A stretch of 64,000 nucleotides of DNA from JAAXHF01 sp965242605. Its GTDB lineage: Bacteria; Desulfobacterota; Binatia; Bin18. A model generated the notes under the pieces. That model made no database searches. It saw only the letters and a list, made by a program, of their open reading frames with translations, and was not told the DNA's origin. This document shows, in pieces, positions 33,042 through 41,913 of the stretch. The translations under genes were made by a program, and so were the position numbers. The DNA lies in NCBI GenBank assembly GCA_965242605.1, contig CBDESS010000003.1, positions 372,001-436,000 of the forward strand, given 5' to 3'. Every line of letters starts with the position of its first letter. Within the stretch, counting starts at the first letter, position 1.

Positions 33042-33605
33042 ATGTTTGTACAGGCAACCCAGCTGCGCGTGGGAACGCTGATTGTGTACCACGACGCTCC
33101 CCATCGGGTGATGGAGTTGATCCACATCACCCCGGGCAATAAACGCGGCTTCGTCCAGACCAAGCTGCGCAACCTGCGCACCGGTCTCCAGACCGAAAAC
33201 AAGTTTCGCTCGGACGAGAAAATTGAGCGGGTGGTGCTTGACCAACAGGAGATGCACTACCTGTACGAATCGGGTGGAAGCTACCACTTCATGAACGCCC
33301 AGAGCTATGAACAAATAGAGCTGTCACAGGACAGCCTCGGCGAGGCTGTCCACTATTTGACGCCCAATCTGATGATCAAGGTCGAGCTGCATGGCGGCCA
33401 GCCGGTCGGCATTTCCCTGCCCAAGACCGTAGACCTCAGGGTTGGGGATACGCCCCCCTCGCTCAAGGGCGCAACTGTCAATAATGAGCTCAAACCGGCC
33501 ACGACCGAGACGGGGCTGGTTGTCCGCGTACCCGGTTTTATTGAAATTGGAGAGACCGTCAGGGTTGATACTGAGACAGGGAACTATCTCTCGCGGGCGA
33601 AATAG
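33042..33605 (+). CDS. efp: Elongation factor P
   Basis: EF-P rescues ribosomes stalled on polyproline. This 187-residue protein has the three OB-like domains, including MNAQSYEQIELSQ, PKTVDLRVGDTPPSLKG and the C-terminal VRVDTETGNYLSRAK. At the tip of domain I, where E. coli has PGKG with modified Lys34, this protein reads TPGNKRGF, with Asn33 at the aligned position and Lys34 one step on. No EpmA/EpmB genes are in the window. ACGGAGG precedes the ATG at 33042. Confidence 0.95.
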   Translation: MFVQATQLRVGTLIVYHDAPHRVMELIHITPGNKRGFVQTKLRNLRTGLQTENKFRSDEKIERVVLDQQEMHYLYESGGSYHFMNAQSYEQIELSQDSLGEAVHYLTPNLMIKVELHGGQPVGISLPKTVDLRVGDTPPSLKGATVNNELKPATTETGLVVRVPGFIEIGETVRVDTETGNYLSRAK

Positions 33606-33621
33606 AGGGTCCGACCGCCTA

Positions 33622-34302
33622 CTAGGACGGATGGGCGGTTGTTGTGTTCGGGTGGGTCTGCTTGTCGTTTTCAGCCACGACAACGGTGAACAGCGACAGC
33701 GGAGAGGTCTTGAAGCGCTTTTCGATCCGAATCGGCACGCCGTCAAACGCCTGGGTCAAACGCAGCGAAGCGCTCCAGCCCAGCCGGCGGGTGAGCGGGT
33801 CAAGCGCGCCGACAATCGGCCCGAGCACGGGCTTCGTAGTCCGAAAATGGTTGATGATGACAACCTTGCCCTCGGGTTTGCACACCCGGTGGATCTCGTT
33901 CATCATACGGACCGGGTCGGGCACGACGCTGATGACGTGAAATGAGGTCACATAGTCAAACGCATTATCTGGAAAATCGAGGTTCAGGGCGTCCATTTGG
34001 CGCAGCTTGATATGATGCCAGCCCTTGCTGAGCGCTTTTTCCCGCGCCCGCTCCAGCATGTCGGGGGCCAAATCAATTCCCGTCACCTCACAGTGGGCCG
34101 GATAGGCCGGCAGCGACAGCCCGGTTCCGACCCCGACCTCAAGCACCTTTGCCCCCGGCCGGATGTTCAGGGCCTGAACGGCGTTCGTGATCCGTTCGGT
34201 AAACAGCGGGGTGAAGATCCGATCGTAGAAGTGGGAGAAACGAGAGTAGATTTTGCTCTCATGAGGATTTTTCAGCACCCCTTCTTTCTGCCCGGAACTC
34301 AC
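33622..34302 (-). CDS. SAM-dependent methyltransferase, phospholipid N-methyltransferase (PmtA)-like
   Basis: This 226-residue class I methyltransferase has a SAM-binding LEVGVGTGLSLPAYP near residue 53, GIDLAPDMLERAREKA near 73, MDALNLDFPDNAFDYV near 105 and FHVISVVPDPVRMMNEIHRV near 122. The opening SKIYSRFSHFYDRIF matches PmtA-type phosphatidylethanolamine methyltransferases and some ubiquinone-type enzymes. The GTG start at 34302 follows GGGAGGATGCC. Its acceptor cannot be fixed from sequence. Confidence 0.78.
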   Translation of the reverse strand: MSSGQKEGVLKNPHESKIYSRFSHFYDRIFTPLFTERITNAVQALNIRPGAKVLEVGVGTGLSLPAYPAHCEVTGIDLAPDMLERAREKALSKGWHHIKLRQMDALNLDFPDNAFDYVTSFHVISVVPDPVRMMNEIHRVCKPEGKVVIINHFRTTKPVLGPIVGALDPLTRRLGWSASLRLTQAFDGVPIRIEKRFKTSPLSLFTVVVAENDKQTHPNTTTAHPS

Positions 34303-34416
34303 GGCATCCTCCCTGCCCTAGTGGCTCTGCGTGTCCTCTCCGATAAGCTGCGGGGTATACCACAGCGCGTATCGGTGGTCAACGGACATGGGCCATGCCA
34401 CGAGCGGGCGCGGGCT

Positions 34417-35337
34417 TTAGCGCCGTCTTCCCTCCCCGCTCCACAGCAGCACGATCGGACTGGCAACATAGATCGAAGAGTAGGTGCCGACGGTGAAGCC
34501 GACCAGCAGCACAAAGGCAAAGCCGTTAATGACCGACCCGCCCAGAAAATACAGCGCCAGCAGCACCATCAGGGTCGTTCCAGAGGTAATCAGCGTCCGG
34601 CTGAGCATCTCGTTGATGCTGCGCTGAATGACCGTCGCCAGGGTCTCACGGCGCATTTTGCGCAGATTTTCTCGAATCCGGTCGCACACGACCACGGTAT
34701 CGTTGACCGAATAGCCGATGACGGTCAGAAAGGCGGCCACAATCGGCAGGTCAAACTCCACGTCCATCAGCAGCAGCGCGGTGGCCGTAATGAGCACGTC
34801 ATGAAACAGCGCAACCGCCGCGCCAACGCCAAAGCTGAGCTGAAACCGGAAGGCAATGTAGGCACCCATGACGACGGCCGCAAACAGCACGCTCAGAATG
34901 CCCCGCGTCCGTAGATTCCGCCCGACCTTGGGCCCGACCGTTTCCACCCGTTGGATGGGCAGCAAGCGCGAGCCAAAGCGCTCTTTCAGGGCCTCTTGGA
35001 CCCGGACGGAGGGGCTTGTCCCGTCTATGTCGGGGGTCGTGTCCGGCTCCGGCCCAGCCATGCGAATCAGAAACTCATCCCCGGACAGGCCGAACTCCTG
35101 CACCGACAGGTCCTGCACAGCGGTTTCGGATAAGGCCCCACGCACTTCGGCGAGGGTCGGCGGGTCGCTGAACTTCACATGCACCATTGTTCCGCCGGCA
35201 AAATCGACCCCATAGCTCAGCCCGCCCCGGACAAAGAAGGTGACGAGACCGACCAGGACCATCAGGGCGGAGAGGGCCGCGGCGATTTTGGAATAGCGCA
35301 GAAAGTCGATATCGGTTCCGGGCCGGATCAGTTCCAT
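34417..35337 (-). CDS. secF: Protein translocase subunit SecF
   Basis: The 306-residue SecF assists SecYEG export using the proton gradient. It has six hydrophobic helices, an early periplasmic domain starting YGVDFAGGTMVHV, and the conserved VIGYSVNDTVVVCDRIREN near residue 215. It is directly adjacent to the secD stop. The operon order tgt, yajC, secD, secF is widely conserved. Confidence 0.95.
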   Translation of the reverse strand: MELIRPGTDIDFLRYSKIAAALSALMVLVGLVTFFVRGGLSYGVDFAGGTMVHVKFSDPPTLAEVRGALSETAVQDLSVQEFGLSGDEFLIRMAGPEPDTTPDIDGTSPSVRVQEALKERFGSRLLPIQRVETVGPKVGRNLRTRGILSVLFAAVVMGAYIAFRFQLSFGVGAAVALFHDVLITATALLLMDVEFDLPIVAAFLTVIGYSVNDTVVVCDRIRENLRKMRRETLATVIQRSINEMLSRTLITSGTTLMVLLALYFLGGSVINGFAFVLLVGFTVGTYSSIYVASPIVLLWSGEGRRR

Positions 35338-36921
35338 TTAGACACTCAGCTCCACGAGGCGACGCCTCGATAAGAAATAGTCGTACACGAGCCGGGTCAC
35401 GATCACCGCGGTAAAAACGGTGCTCACAATCCCGATGCACAGCGTGACGGCAAAGCCTCGGATCGGTCCCGAGCCAAACTGAAACAGAATCAAGCCTGAC
35501 AGAAAGGTCGTGATGTTTGAGTCCAGGATGGCGGGGCGGGCGTTTTCATACCCGGACTCGACCGCGGCCCGGGCGCTTTTGCCGCGCCGTACCTCTTCCC
35601 GCATCCGTTCGTTAATCAACACATTGGCGTCAACCGCCATGCCGACCGTCAGAATAATCCCGGCAATGCCGGGCAGGGTCAGGGTGGCCTCAAACATGGC
35701 CAGGGCGGCCAGCAGATACAGGATATTGAGCAGCACCGCCAAGTCGGTCAGCACCCCGGCCAGCCTGTAGTAGACGACCATGAACACCACCACTATGAGG
35801 CCGCCGATTAGAAAGGAGCGCACGCCCTGACGGATCGAGTCCCGACCGAGCGACGGGCCAACGGTGCGCTCCTCAGCAATCGTGACCGGAGCCGGCAGCG
35901 CCCCGGCCCGCAGGACAATGGCCAGGTCGCGGGCCTCTTTGATATCAAAGCTGCCGGTAATTGACGCCCGGCCACCGCCGATACGTTCCTGGATGCGGGG
36001 TGCTGAGTACACTGTATTGTCCAGAATAATGGCCAGTTGGCGGCCCACATTGGCCCCGGTGATGTCTTCAAATACCCGGGCCCCGGCGCTGCTCAGAATC
36101 AGCTCGACATACGGCCCCTCAATATCAACGCCAGGACGCACACGGGCGTCGGCCACGGCCTCGCCGGTCATCAGGGTCCGCTCTTCAAGGGTGTATTCTG
36201 AGGTGACGATCTCGCTCGACAGTGGATCGCGGTCCTGGCCGTTCAGGGTAACTGTGCCGGCCCCTTCGGTACCGGCCGCGGCCACCAGCTTGAACTCCAG
36301 CACAGCGGTCTGGCCTATGAGCCGTTTGGCCCGCTCAACGTCTTGAATGCCGGGCAGTTGCACAACCACCTGCTCCTCGCCGCTGAACTGGTCGGTCTGG
36401 CGTTGGACAATCGGCTCGCTGACCCCGAACTGGTCAATCCGGTTGCGCAGCGTCTCCAGGGTTTGGTCAATGGCATAGTCGTGCAAGACGCGGACTTGGC
36501 GGCGGTCGTAGACCAGCGTAATCTCGCCGTCTGCGGCCCGTGGCGCACCGTCCCGCACCAAGTCGGGAAACTGTTCGGATAGCAGGGTTTCGGTTTGATG
36601 TTTCGTGTCTTGGTCGGGTGCCCGCAGGCGCAGGGCCTGGTCTTCACGGCGAATGCTTGTCCCACCGAGCCCCTCGTCGTCCAAGGTGCGCTGAATCTCG
36701 GCAATCGTGCGGTCCAGATTATTCCTGAGCGCCTCGTCCAGGTCGATCTCAAGCAGGAGATGGGCACCGCCCCGGAGATCAAGCCCCAGCCGGATCTGCT
36801 TAGAGGGCAGTACGGCCTGCCACCAGTCGGGCACTGCCATCAGCGAGGGCATCAGACAGACGAGCGCCCACACGGTCAGGCCGGCAACCAGTGCGATCCG
36901 ATAGCCGATGCTCCTGGCCAT
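35338..36921 (-). CDS. secD: Protein translocase subunit SecD
   Basis: The 527-residue SecD partners SecF. It has an N-terminal helix, LGLDLRGGAHLLLEIDLD near residue 45, a large periplasmic domain with P1 head, and six C-terminal helices containing GMAVDANVLINERMREE near 430. The start overlaps the yajC stop by one base (TAATG). Confidence 0.95.
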   Translation of the reverse strand: MARSIGYRIALVAGLTVWALVCLMPSLMAVPDWWQAVLPSKQIRLGLDLRGGAHLLLEIDLDEALRNNLDRTIAEIQRTLDDEGLGGTSIRREDQALRLRAPDQDTKHQTETLLSEQFPDLVRDGAPRAADGEITLVYDRRQVRVLHDYAIDQTLETLRNRIDQFGVSEPIVQRQTDQFSGEEQVVVQLPGIQDVERAKRLIGQTAVLEFKLVAAAGTEGAGTVTLNGQDRDPLSSEIVTSEYTLEERTLMTGEAVADARVRPGVDIEGPYVELILSSAGARVFEDITGANVGRQLAIILDNTVYSAPRIQERIGGGRASITGSFDIKEARDLAIVLRAGALPAPVTIAEERTVGPSLGRDSIRQGVRSFLIGGLIVVVFMVVYYRLAGVLTDLAVLLNILYLLAALAMFEATLTLPGIAGIILTVGMAVDANVLINERMREEVRRGKSARAAVESGYENARPAILDSNITTFLSGLILFQFGSGPIRGFAVTLCIGIVSTVFTAVIVTRLVYDYFLSRRRLVELSV

Positions 36922-37268
36922 TATTTATCCTTCCCGTCCCGCCCCTCTTTGGTGTCTTTTCTGCCCTTGCCGCTCAGCAGGGTATCAATCCGCGAACGGT
37001 CGATCCGCACGCGGACATTTGAGGCAATTTCGAGCCTGACGTCGGCCTCTCCAATCTCGACGATTTTGCCGTACAACCCCCCGGCCGTCACAACCTCATC
37101 GTTGCGTTTCAGATTCCCCAGCATGGCTTTATGGGCTTTGGCCTTTTGCTGTTGGGGACGGATCAACAGAAAATAAAACACCGCAAAGATCAGCATCAGC
37201 GGCAGAAATGAGACCAACGGACCGGGTCCGGCCGCGGCTCCCTCTTGGGCATAGGCTAGACTTCCCAT
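36921..37268 (-). CDS. yajC: Preprotein translocase accessory subunit YajC
   Basis: The 115-residue YajC has a single transmembrane helix (about 18-38) followed by FLLIRPQQQKAKAHKAML, the family hallmark, then VVTAGGLYGKIVEIG and a Lys/Asp-rich tail. Its start lies 13 bp inside the end of tgt. Confidence 0.93.
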   Translation of the reverse strand: MGSLAYAQEGAAAGPGPLVSFLPLMLIFAVFYFLLIRPQQQKAKAHKAMLGNLKRNDEVVTAGGLYGKIVEIGEADVRLEIASNVRVRIDRSRIDTLLSGKGRKDTKEGRDGKDK

Positions 37269-38416
37269 CGCGCTTCCCCTTTTGTGGACGCTGCTTGGTC
37301 GGCGGCCAAGGCCGGTTCTGGGCCGGCCAGAAATGGCCGGGCAAACTCGGCAAAGCGGCCGGCGGCCAAGGCTTCTCTCATGGTACGCATCAGCGACTGA
37401 TAGAAATACAGATTGTGCATGGTATTGAGCCGCGCCGACAGCAGTTCACCGGCAACGGCGAGGTGGCGCAAGTATGCCCGTGAGAAATGCTGGCAGGTAT
37501 AACAGCCACATCCCTCCTCAACCGGCCGCGGGTCGGAGGCGAACTCGGCCCGCCGGATATTCAGCCTCCCGGCGCGGGTAAACAGACTGCCGTTGCGCGC
37601 GTTGCGGGTGGGCATCACGCAGTCAAACATATCGTAGCCGAGCGCCACATAGCGCACTAATTGGGCCGGCGTGCCCACCCCCATGATGTAGCGTGGACGG
37701 GTGGCCGGCAAGAACTCCACGGTATGGGCGGCAATGGCGTGGGAGACTGCGGGGTCTTCGCCAACGCTGAGGCCGCCGACCGCATAGCCGCAAAAACCCA
37801 GCTCAACCAGGGCCCGAGCGCTCTGTTCGCGCAGCTCGGGAAACACACTGCCCTGGACAATTGCAAACACGGCTTGATCGTCCCGGATGCTGGCCGCCCG
37901 GGCCCGCTCGGCCCAGCGCAGGGTCAGGCCACAGGAGCGTTCGGCTTCCTCAGCACTGACCTGGGCCGGCGGGCATTCGTCCAGGACCATAGCGATATCA
38001 ACCCCCAGGCGTTCCTGGCCGCGGATGACCGATTCCGGGGTCAGCACATGCGAAGAGCCGTCCAGATGAGAGCGAAACTCTACCCCCCGCTCGCTCAGCC
38101 GGCACAGGCTTTTCAGACTGAAAACCTGAAATCCCCCGCTGTCGGTCAGGATCGGGCCGTCCCAGGCCATGAAGCGGTGCAGGCCGCCGGCCTGCTCAAT
38201 ACGCTCAAGCCCTGGCCGCAGATACAGGTGATAGGCGTTGGCCAGGATGATGTCAGCCCCGATTTCGCGCAATTCGCGCGGGGTCATGGCCTTGACCGTC
38301 GCCTGGGTCGCAACCGGCATGAAGGCCGGGGTTTGCACCCGACCGTGAGCCGTCATCAGAGAGCCGAGGCGCGCCCGGGTGGGGGAATCGGTGCGGGTCA
38401 CACTGAAACGAAACAT
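37256..38416 (-). CDS. tgt: tRNA-guanine transglycosylase
   Basis: Tgt swaps G34 for preQ1 in tRNAs with GUN anticodons, a step in queuosine synthesis. The product has 386 residues. The catalytic Asp region DSGGFQVFSL is near residue 90, the nucleophile Asp region GYDMFDCVMPTRNARNG near 262, and the zinc site CGCYTCQHFSRAYLRHL near 305 has three Cys and a His. I chose the ATG at 38416 (MFRFSVTRTD), the usual N-terminus, over an upstream ATG at 38443. queA lies upstream in the same direction. Confidence 0.95.
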   Translation of the reverse strand: MFRFSVTRTDSPTRARLGSLMTAHGRVQTPAFMPVATQATVKAMTPRELREIGADIILANAYHLYLRPGLERIEQAGGLHRFMAWDGPILTDSGGFQVFSLKSLCRLSERGVEFRSHLDGSSHVLTPESVIRGQERLGVDIAMVLDECPPAQVSAEEAERSCGLTLRWAERARAASIRDDQAVFAIVQGSVFPELREQSARALVELGFCGYAVGGLSVGEDPAVSHAIAAHTVEFLPATRPRYIMGVGTPAQLVRYVALGYDMFDCVMPTRNARNGSLFTRAGRLNIRRAEFASDPRPVEEGCGCYTCQHFSRAYLRHLAVAGELLSARLNTMHNLYFYQSLMRTMREALAAGRFAEFARPFLAGPEPALAADQAASTKGEARWEV

Positions 38417-38580
38417 GTCGCGAAAGATGAACGCTCCTAACATTTTTACTCAGGAAGACGAGACGATTCATCTTTACCAGTCTTGCCGGGCCGTTGTATG
38501 CGTTTTTGGGCGGGCGTGCAACTCATCCCCTGGGGCGGTCGGTCTCCCGCTGGTCTGAAGCACAGACACCCGGAGGGGAC

Positions 38581-38605
38581 GGAGGGGACGCCCCCTGTCC
38601 CCTCC
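38581..38605 (-). terminator. Strong hairpin between queA and tgt
   Basis: GGAGGGGAC (38581-38589) is perfectly complementary to GTCCCCTCC (38597-38605) around a 7-base loop, right after the queA stop. A second GGAGGGGAC at 38572-38580 could form an alternative pairing with the same arm. No U-run follows on the minus strand, so it could act as an attenuator or mRNA end-stabiliser instead of a full terminator. Confidence 0.5.
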
Positions 38606-38606
38606 C

Positions 38607-39644
38607 CTACATAATACACATAGCGTCGCCATAGCTGTAAAAACGGTAGCCTTGGGCAACTGCCTCGGCGTAGGCGCGCCGGGTCAGGGCCGTGCCGGCA
38701 AAGGCGGATACCAGCATCAGCAGGGTTGAGCGCGGCAGATGAAAATTGGTGACCAGGCCGTCAATCACCCGGAAGCGGAAGCCCGGATAGATGAACAGGT
38801 CGGTCTGCCGGCGACCGGCCTGGACGCGACCGGCCGGGTCGCAGGCCGCTTCAAGGGCGCGGGTGGTGGTGGTGCCGACTGCGATCACTGGTCTGCCCTG
38901 TGCTCTGGCCCGATTGATGGCGCGCGCGGTCGTGTCGCTGACCGAGTATTCCTCCTGTTCCATGCTATGCCTGTCCACCTGCTCAAGCCGAACCGGCTGA
39001 AAAGTACCAACGCCGATGTGCAGGGTGAGGAAGGCGGTTTCGATACCGTGTTGGACGAGGCGGTCAAGCAACGCCGGGGTGAAATGCAGACCCGCGGTCG
39101 GGGCAGCCAGCGACCCGAGGGCGCGCGCGTATACCGTCTGGTACTGCTCGCAGTCCGCGGCGCGGCCGCTTGAGGGGCGTTTGATGTAGGGGGGCAAGGG
39201 TAACTGCCCATAGCGAGCGAGCAGCCGGCGAAAATCGCCCCGGGGAAAGAACTCCAGCCGGCCCCGGCCGGTGCGTGGCGGGGTCTTCCACTCGGCCTCA
39301 AGCTCGGCGGCAAAGACGACCCGTGCCCCGGCCCGGACGCGCTGCCCGCCCCGGCACAGCACGTCCCACACCTCGGCCCGGCCCGGTTCGCGCCGGACGA
39401 GCAGGACTTCGAGCCGCCCGCCGGTGTCTTTGCGGCCCGGCAGGCGGGCTGGCAGCACCCGGGTGTCGTTCAGCACAAGCAGGCTGTGGGGTGGCAGGAG
39501 CGACGGCAGCTCGGCAAAACGGTGGTGAGAGAATGTCCCCGGGCCGCGGTTGAGGAGGAGGAGCTGGGAGCTGCTGCGCTCCCGGACGGGTTCCTGGGCA
39601 ATCAGCTCGGCTGGCAGCTCGTAGTCAAAATCGGACAGCCGCAT
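38607..39644 (-). CDS. queA: S-adenosylmethionine:tRNA ribosyltransferase-isomerase
   Basis: QueA adds the epoxycyclopentane ring from SAM to preQ1-tRNA. The product has 345 residues. The N-terminus is FDYELPAELIAQEPVRERSSS, with DFDYELP typical. HTSLLVLNDTRVLPARL-like (HSLLVLNDTRVLPARLPGRK) is near residue 53, TAGLHFTP near 185, LHIGVGTFQPV near 215 and TNFHLPRSTLLMLVSAFAG near 298. It is followed by the tgt partner after a 190-bp gap. Confidence 0.95.
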   Translation of the reverse strand: MRLSDFDYELPAELIAQEPVRERSSSQLLLLNRGPGTFSHHRFAELPSLLPPHSLLVLNDTRVLPARLPGRKDTGGRLEVLLVRREPGRAEVWDVLCRGGQRVRAGARVVFAAELEAEWKTPPRTGRGRLEFFPRGDFRRLLARYGQLPLPPYIKRPSSGRAADCEQYQTVYARALGSLAAPTAGLHFTPALLDRLVQHGIETAFLTLHIGVGTFQPVRLEQVDRHSMEQEEYSVSDTTARAINRARAQGRPVIAVGTTTTRALEAACDPAGRVQAGRRQTDLFIYPGFRFRVIDGLVTNFHLPRSTLLMLVSAFAGTALTRRAYAEAVAQGYRFYSYGDAMCIM

Positions 39645-39668
39645 GGCCCGGGGAGCGGCCGGACCGCG

Positions 39669-40466
39669 CTAGGCGGTCCGCTCTTGGCTATCGTCAGCCT
39701 GTCCCTGGCCACCGCCACCGGTCCGGCCCAGGAAGGGCTGGAGGAGGTCAATCGGAACCGGGAACAGGGTGGTCGAATTATTCTCGGTGGCAACCTCGGA
39801 CAAGGTCTGGAGATAGCGGAGCTGGAGGGCAACCGGATGCTGCTCAATAATTGCCGACGCCTCGGCCAGCCGTTGGGCGGCCTGAAACTCACCCTCGGCG
39901 TTAATCACCTTGGCCCGGCGTTCGCGCTCGGCCTCGGCCTGACGGGCCAGGGCACGCTGCATCTCCTGGGGCAGGTCGATATGTTTGACCTCGACCAGCG
40001 AGACCTTGATCCCCCACGGGTCGCTCTGGTTATCAACGATTTCCTGGATGCCGGTATTGACCTTGTCCCGCTCCGAGAGCAGTTCGTCCAGCTCGGCCCG
40101 CCCACACACGCTGCGCAAGGTGGTCTGGGCCAACTGGGAGGTGGCGAACAGATAGTTTTCGATCTCGACCAGGGCTTTGCTGGGATCGAGCACCCGGAAA
40201 TACAGCACTGCGTTGACCTTGACCGAAACGTTGTCGCGGGTAATGACGTCCTGGGCCGGGACATCGAGGGTCAGCGTCCGCATATCAACCCGGACCATGC
40301 GCTCAATAAAGGGAATCACATAGATGATGCCCGGTCCCCGGTAGGGCACTAGGCGGCCTAAGCGAAATATCACCCCCCGCTCATACTCGGATAGAATTTT
40401 GATCCCGCTCAGCAGAATGACGAGCGCGATAAGAAGAAATGTTGCCATCGATCCAAAACCAAACAT
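39669..40466 (-). CDS. Slipin (stomatin/prohibitin-like SPFH protein)
   Basis: This 265-residue membrane protein has a hairpin-like N-terminal hydrophobic segment (about 6-22). An SPFH domain follows, starting YERGVIFRLGRLVPYRGPGI, with ITRDNVSVKVNAVLYFRV near 90 and a coiled coil rich in Glu, Arg and Ala (LARQAEAERERRAKVINAEG). Slipins form membrane scaffolds and pair with NfeD proteases. The NfeD gene lies 13 bp upstream. Confidence 0.92.
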   Translation of the reverse strand: MFGFGSMATFLLIALVILLSGIKILSEYERGVIFRLGRLVPYRGPGIIYVIPFIERMVRVDMRTLTLDVPAQDVITRDNVSVKVNAVLYFRVLDPSKALVEIENYLFATSQLAQTTLRSVCGRAELDELLSERDKVNTGIQEIVDNQSDPWGIKVSLVEVKHIDLPQEMQRALARQAEAERERRAKVINAEGEFQAAQRLAEASAIIEQHPVALQLRYLQTLSEVATENNSTTLFPVPIDLLQPFLGRTGGGGQGQADDSQERTA

Positions 40467-40479
40467 AGCCTCGTCTCCT

Positions 40480-41850
40480 TTATCCCCAGTCGGTCCTGCG
40501 CACCTTCAGGACCATATGGGCGATGTCAACAACGCGGACCGACTGGCCGGCCTCAATCTCGTCCCCGTCGCTCTCCGCATTCCAGTACTCGCCGTGCAGC
40601 CACACCTTGCCTCGTGGCGCGAGGCGCGCCCGCACTTCGCCAAGCTCGCCGATCAGCCCTTCCGTTCCGGTGACGGGCCGCCGACGGTAGGCTTTCATCG
40701 ACAGGCTGCCGGCGATCAACATGAACAGCCCAACGCCAAGGGCCGCGCCAAAAATCACCCCCCGGTCCAGGGCCAGAGCGGCGTCGGGCGAATCAAACAG
40801 AAACAACGAGCCCATCACAAAAGCGACAATCCCGCCCACCCCCAGAATGCCAAAGCTGGGCAAAAACAACTCGGCCGCCAGCAGGGCCAGGCCGAGGAAG
40901 ATCAGCACCAGGCCGGTGTAGTTAATCGGCAAGACCTGAAACGCGGTCAGAGCCAGAATCAGACACAGCGCCCCGACCAAGCCGGGAAACAGCAGGCCGG
41001 GGTTGGAAAACTCCAGGTACAGGCCGAGGATGCCAGCCATCATCAGCAGATAGGCGATCTGGGGATGGGCCAGGATATTGAGGACCTTGTGTTTGAGGCG
41101 CATTTCCTGGCGGACGATATAAAACGAGCTGCCGGCTCCTTGGGCGGCGGAAAAATTCAGCGTTTGCTTAGTGCTCCCGACCTCAACCGTCCGACCTGAA
41201 GCCTGGCGCAACAGGTCCTGCACATCGCTGGCCACCAGGTCAATGACCTGTTTTTCCAGCGCTTCGGTCTCGGTAATCGCCACGCTCTCGCGCACCGCCT
41301 GCTCGGCCCACTCGATATTCCGCCCCCGCCGGCGGGCGATGGACTCGCTGAATGAGGCGGTGAAGTTTTCGACCTTCTCCCGCATATCACCCTCGATATT
41401 CTGCCCGCCCCCAGCAACCGGATGGGCCGCTCCGATCGTCGTGCCGGGGGCCATGGCCGCAATCGCGCCGGCCATCGTGATAAACACCCCGGCCGAGATG
41501 GCACCCGAGCCGCCGGGGGCCACATACACAATCACCGGCAGGGGAGCGTCAAGCAGGTCTTTGACAATCGTCTTGGTGGACGACAACAGACCGCCGGGTG
41601 TGTCAAGTTGAACAATCAGCGCTAGCGCCCCCTGGCCGGCGGCCTGATTGATGCTCTCGCGTATAAAATCCGCCACCGCCGGATTGATGGTGGCATCCAC
41701 CACGATCAGACTGATATGCGTTGCACGCGCCCCGGCGGCTTGGCCGACCTCCGGCTCAACTTGCGCCGTGAGCGTCTCGCCGTGCCCCCGGCCCAGCAGC
41801 AGCCCAACACCCAGGACGAGATACAGCGATCCAACAGTGTATTTTCGCAC
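40480..41850 (-). CDS. NfeD family membrane serine protease (long, ClpP-class form)
   Basis: This 456-residue protein has a signal peptide, an N-terminal ClpP/SppA-like domain, four to five central membrane helices and a C-terminal OB-fold (starting about VTGTEGLIGELGEVRARL). The protease region has VQLDTPGGLLSSTKTIVKD near residue 80 and VAPGGSGAISAGVFI near 107, where the Ser in AGSGA-type context is the nucleophile. The long form is known to cleave stomatin-type proteins. It sits immediately upstream of the slipin. Confidence 0.9.
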   Translation of the reverse strand: MRKYTVGSLYLVLGVGLLLGRGHGETLTAQVEPEVGQAAGARATHISLIVVDATINPAVADFIRESINQAAGQGALALIVQLDTPGGLLSSTKTIVKDLLDAPLPVIVYVAPGGSGAISAGVFITMAGAIAAMAPGTTIGAAHPVAGGGQNIEGDMREKVENFTASFSESIARRRGRNIEWAEQAVRESVAITETEALEKQVIDLVASDVQDLLRQASGRTVEVGSTKQTLNFSAAQGAGSSFYIVRQEMRLKHKVLNILAHPQIAYLLMMAGILGLYLEFSNPGLLFPGLVGALCLILALTAFQVLPINYTGLVLIFLGLALLAAELFLPSFGILGVGGIVAFVMGSLFLFDSPDAALALDRGVIFGAALGVGLFMLIAGSLSMKAYRRRPVTGTEGLIGELGEVRARLAPRGKVWLHGEYWNAESDGDEIEAGQSVRVVDIAHMVLKVRRTDWG

Positions 41851-41913
41851 TGCTCAGCGATCCTTTCCAGAAGTCTGTATTCCTCGTCGTTCTGACATGT
41901 GACTTTTGACTGT

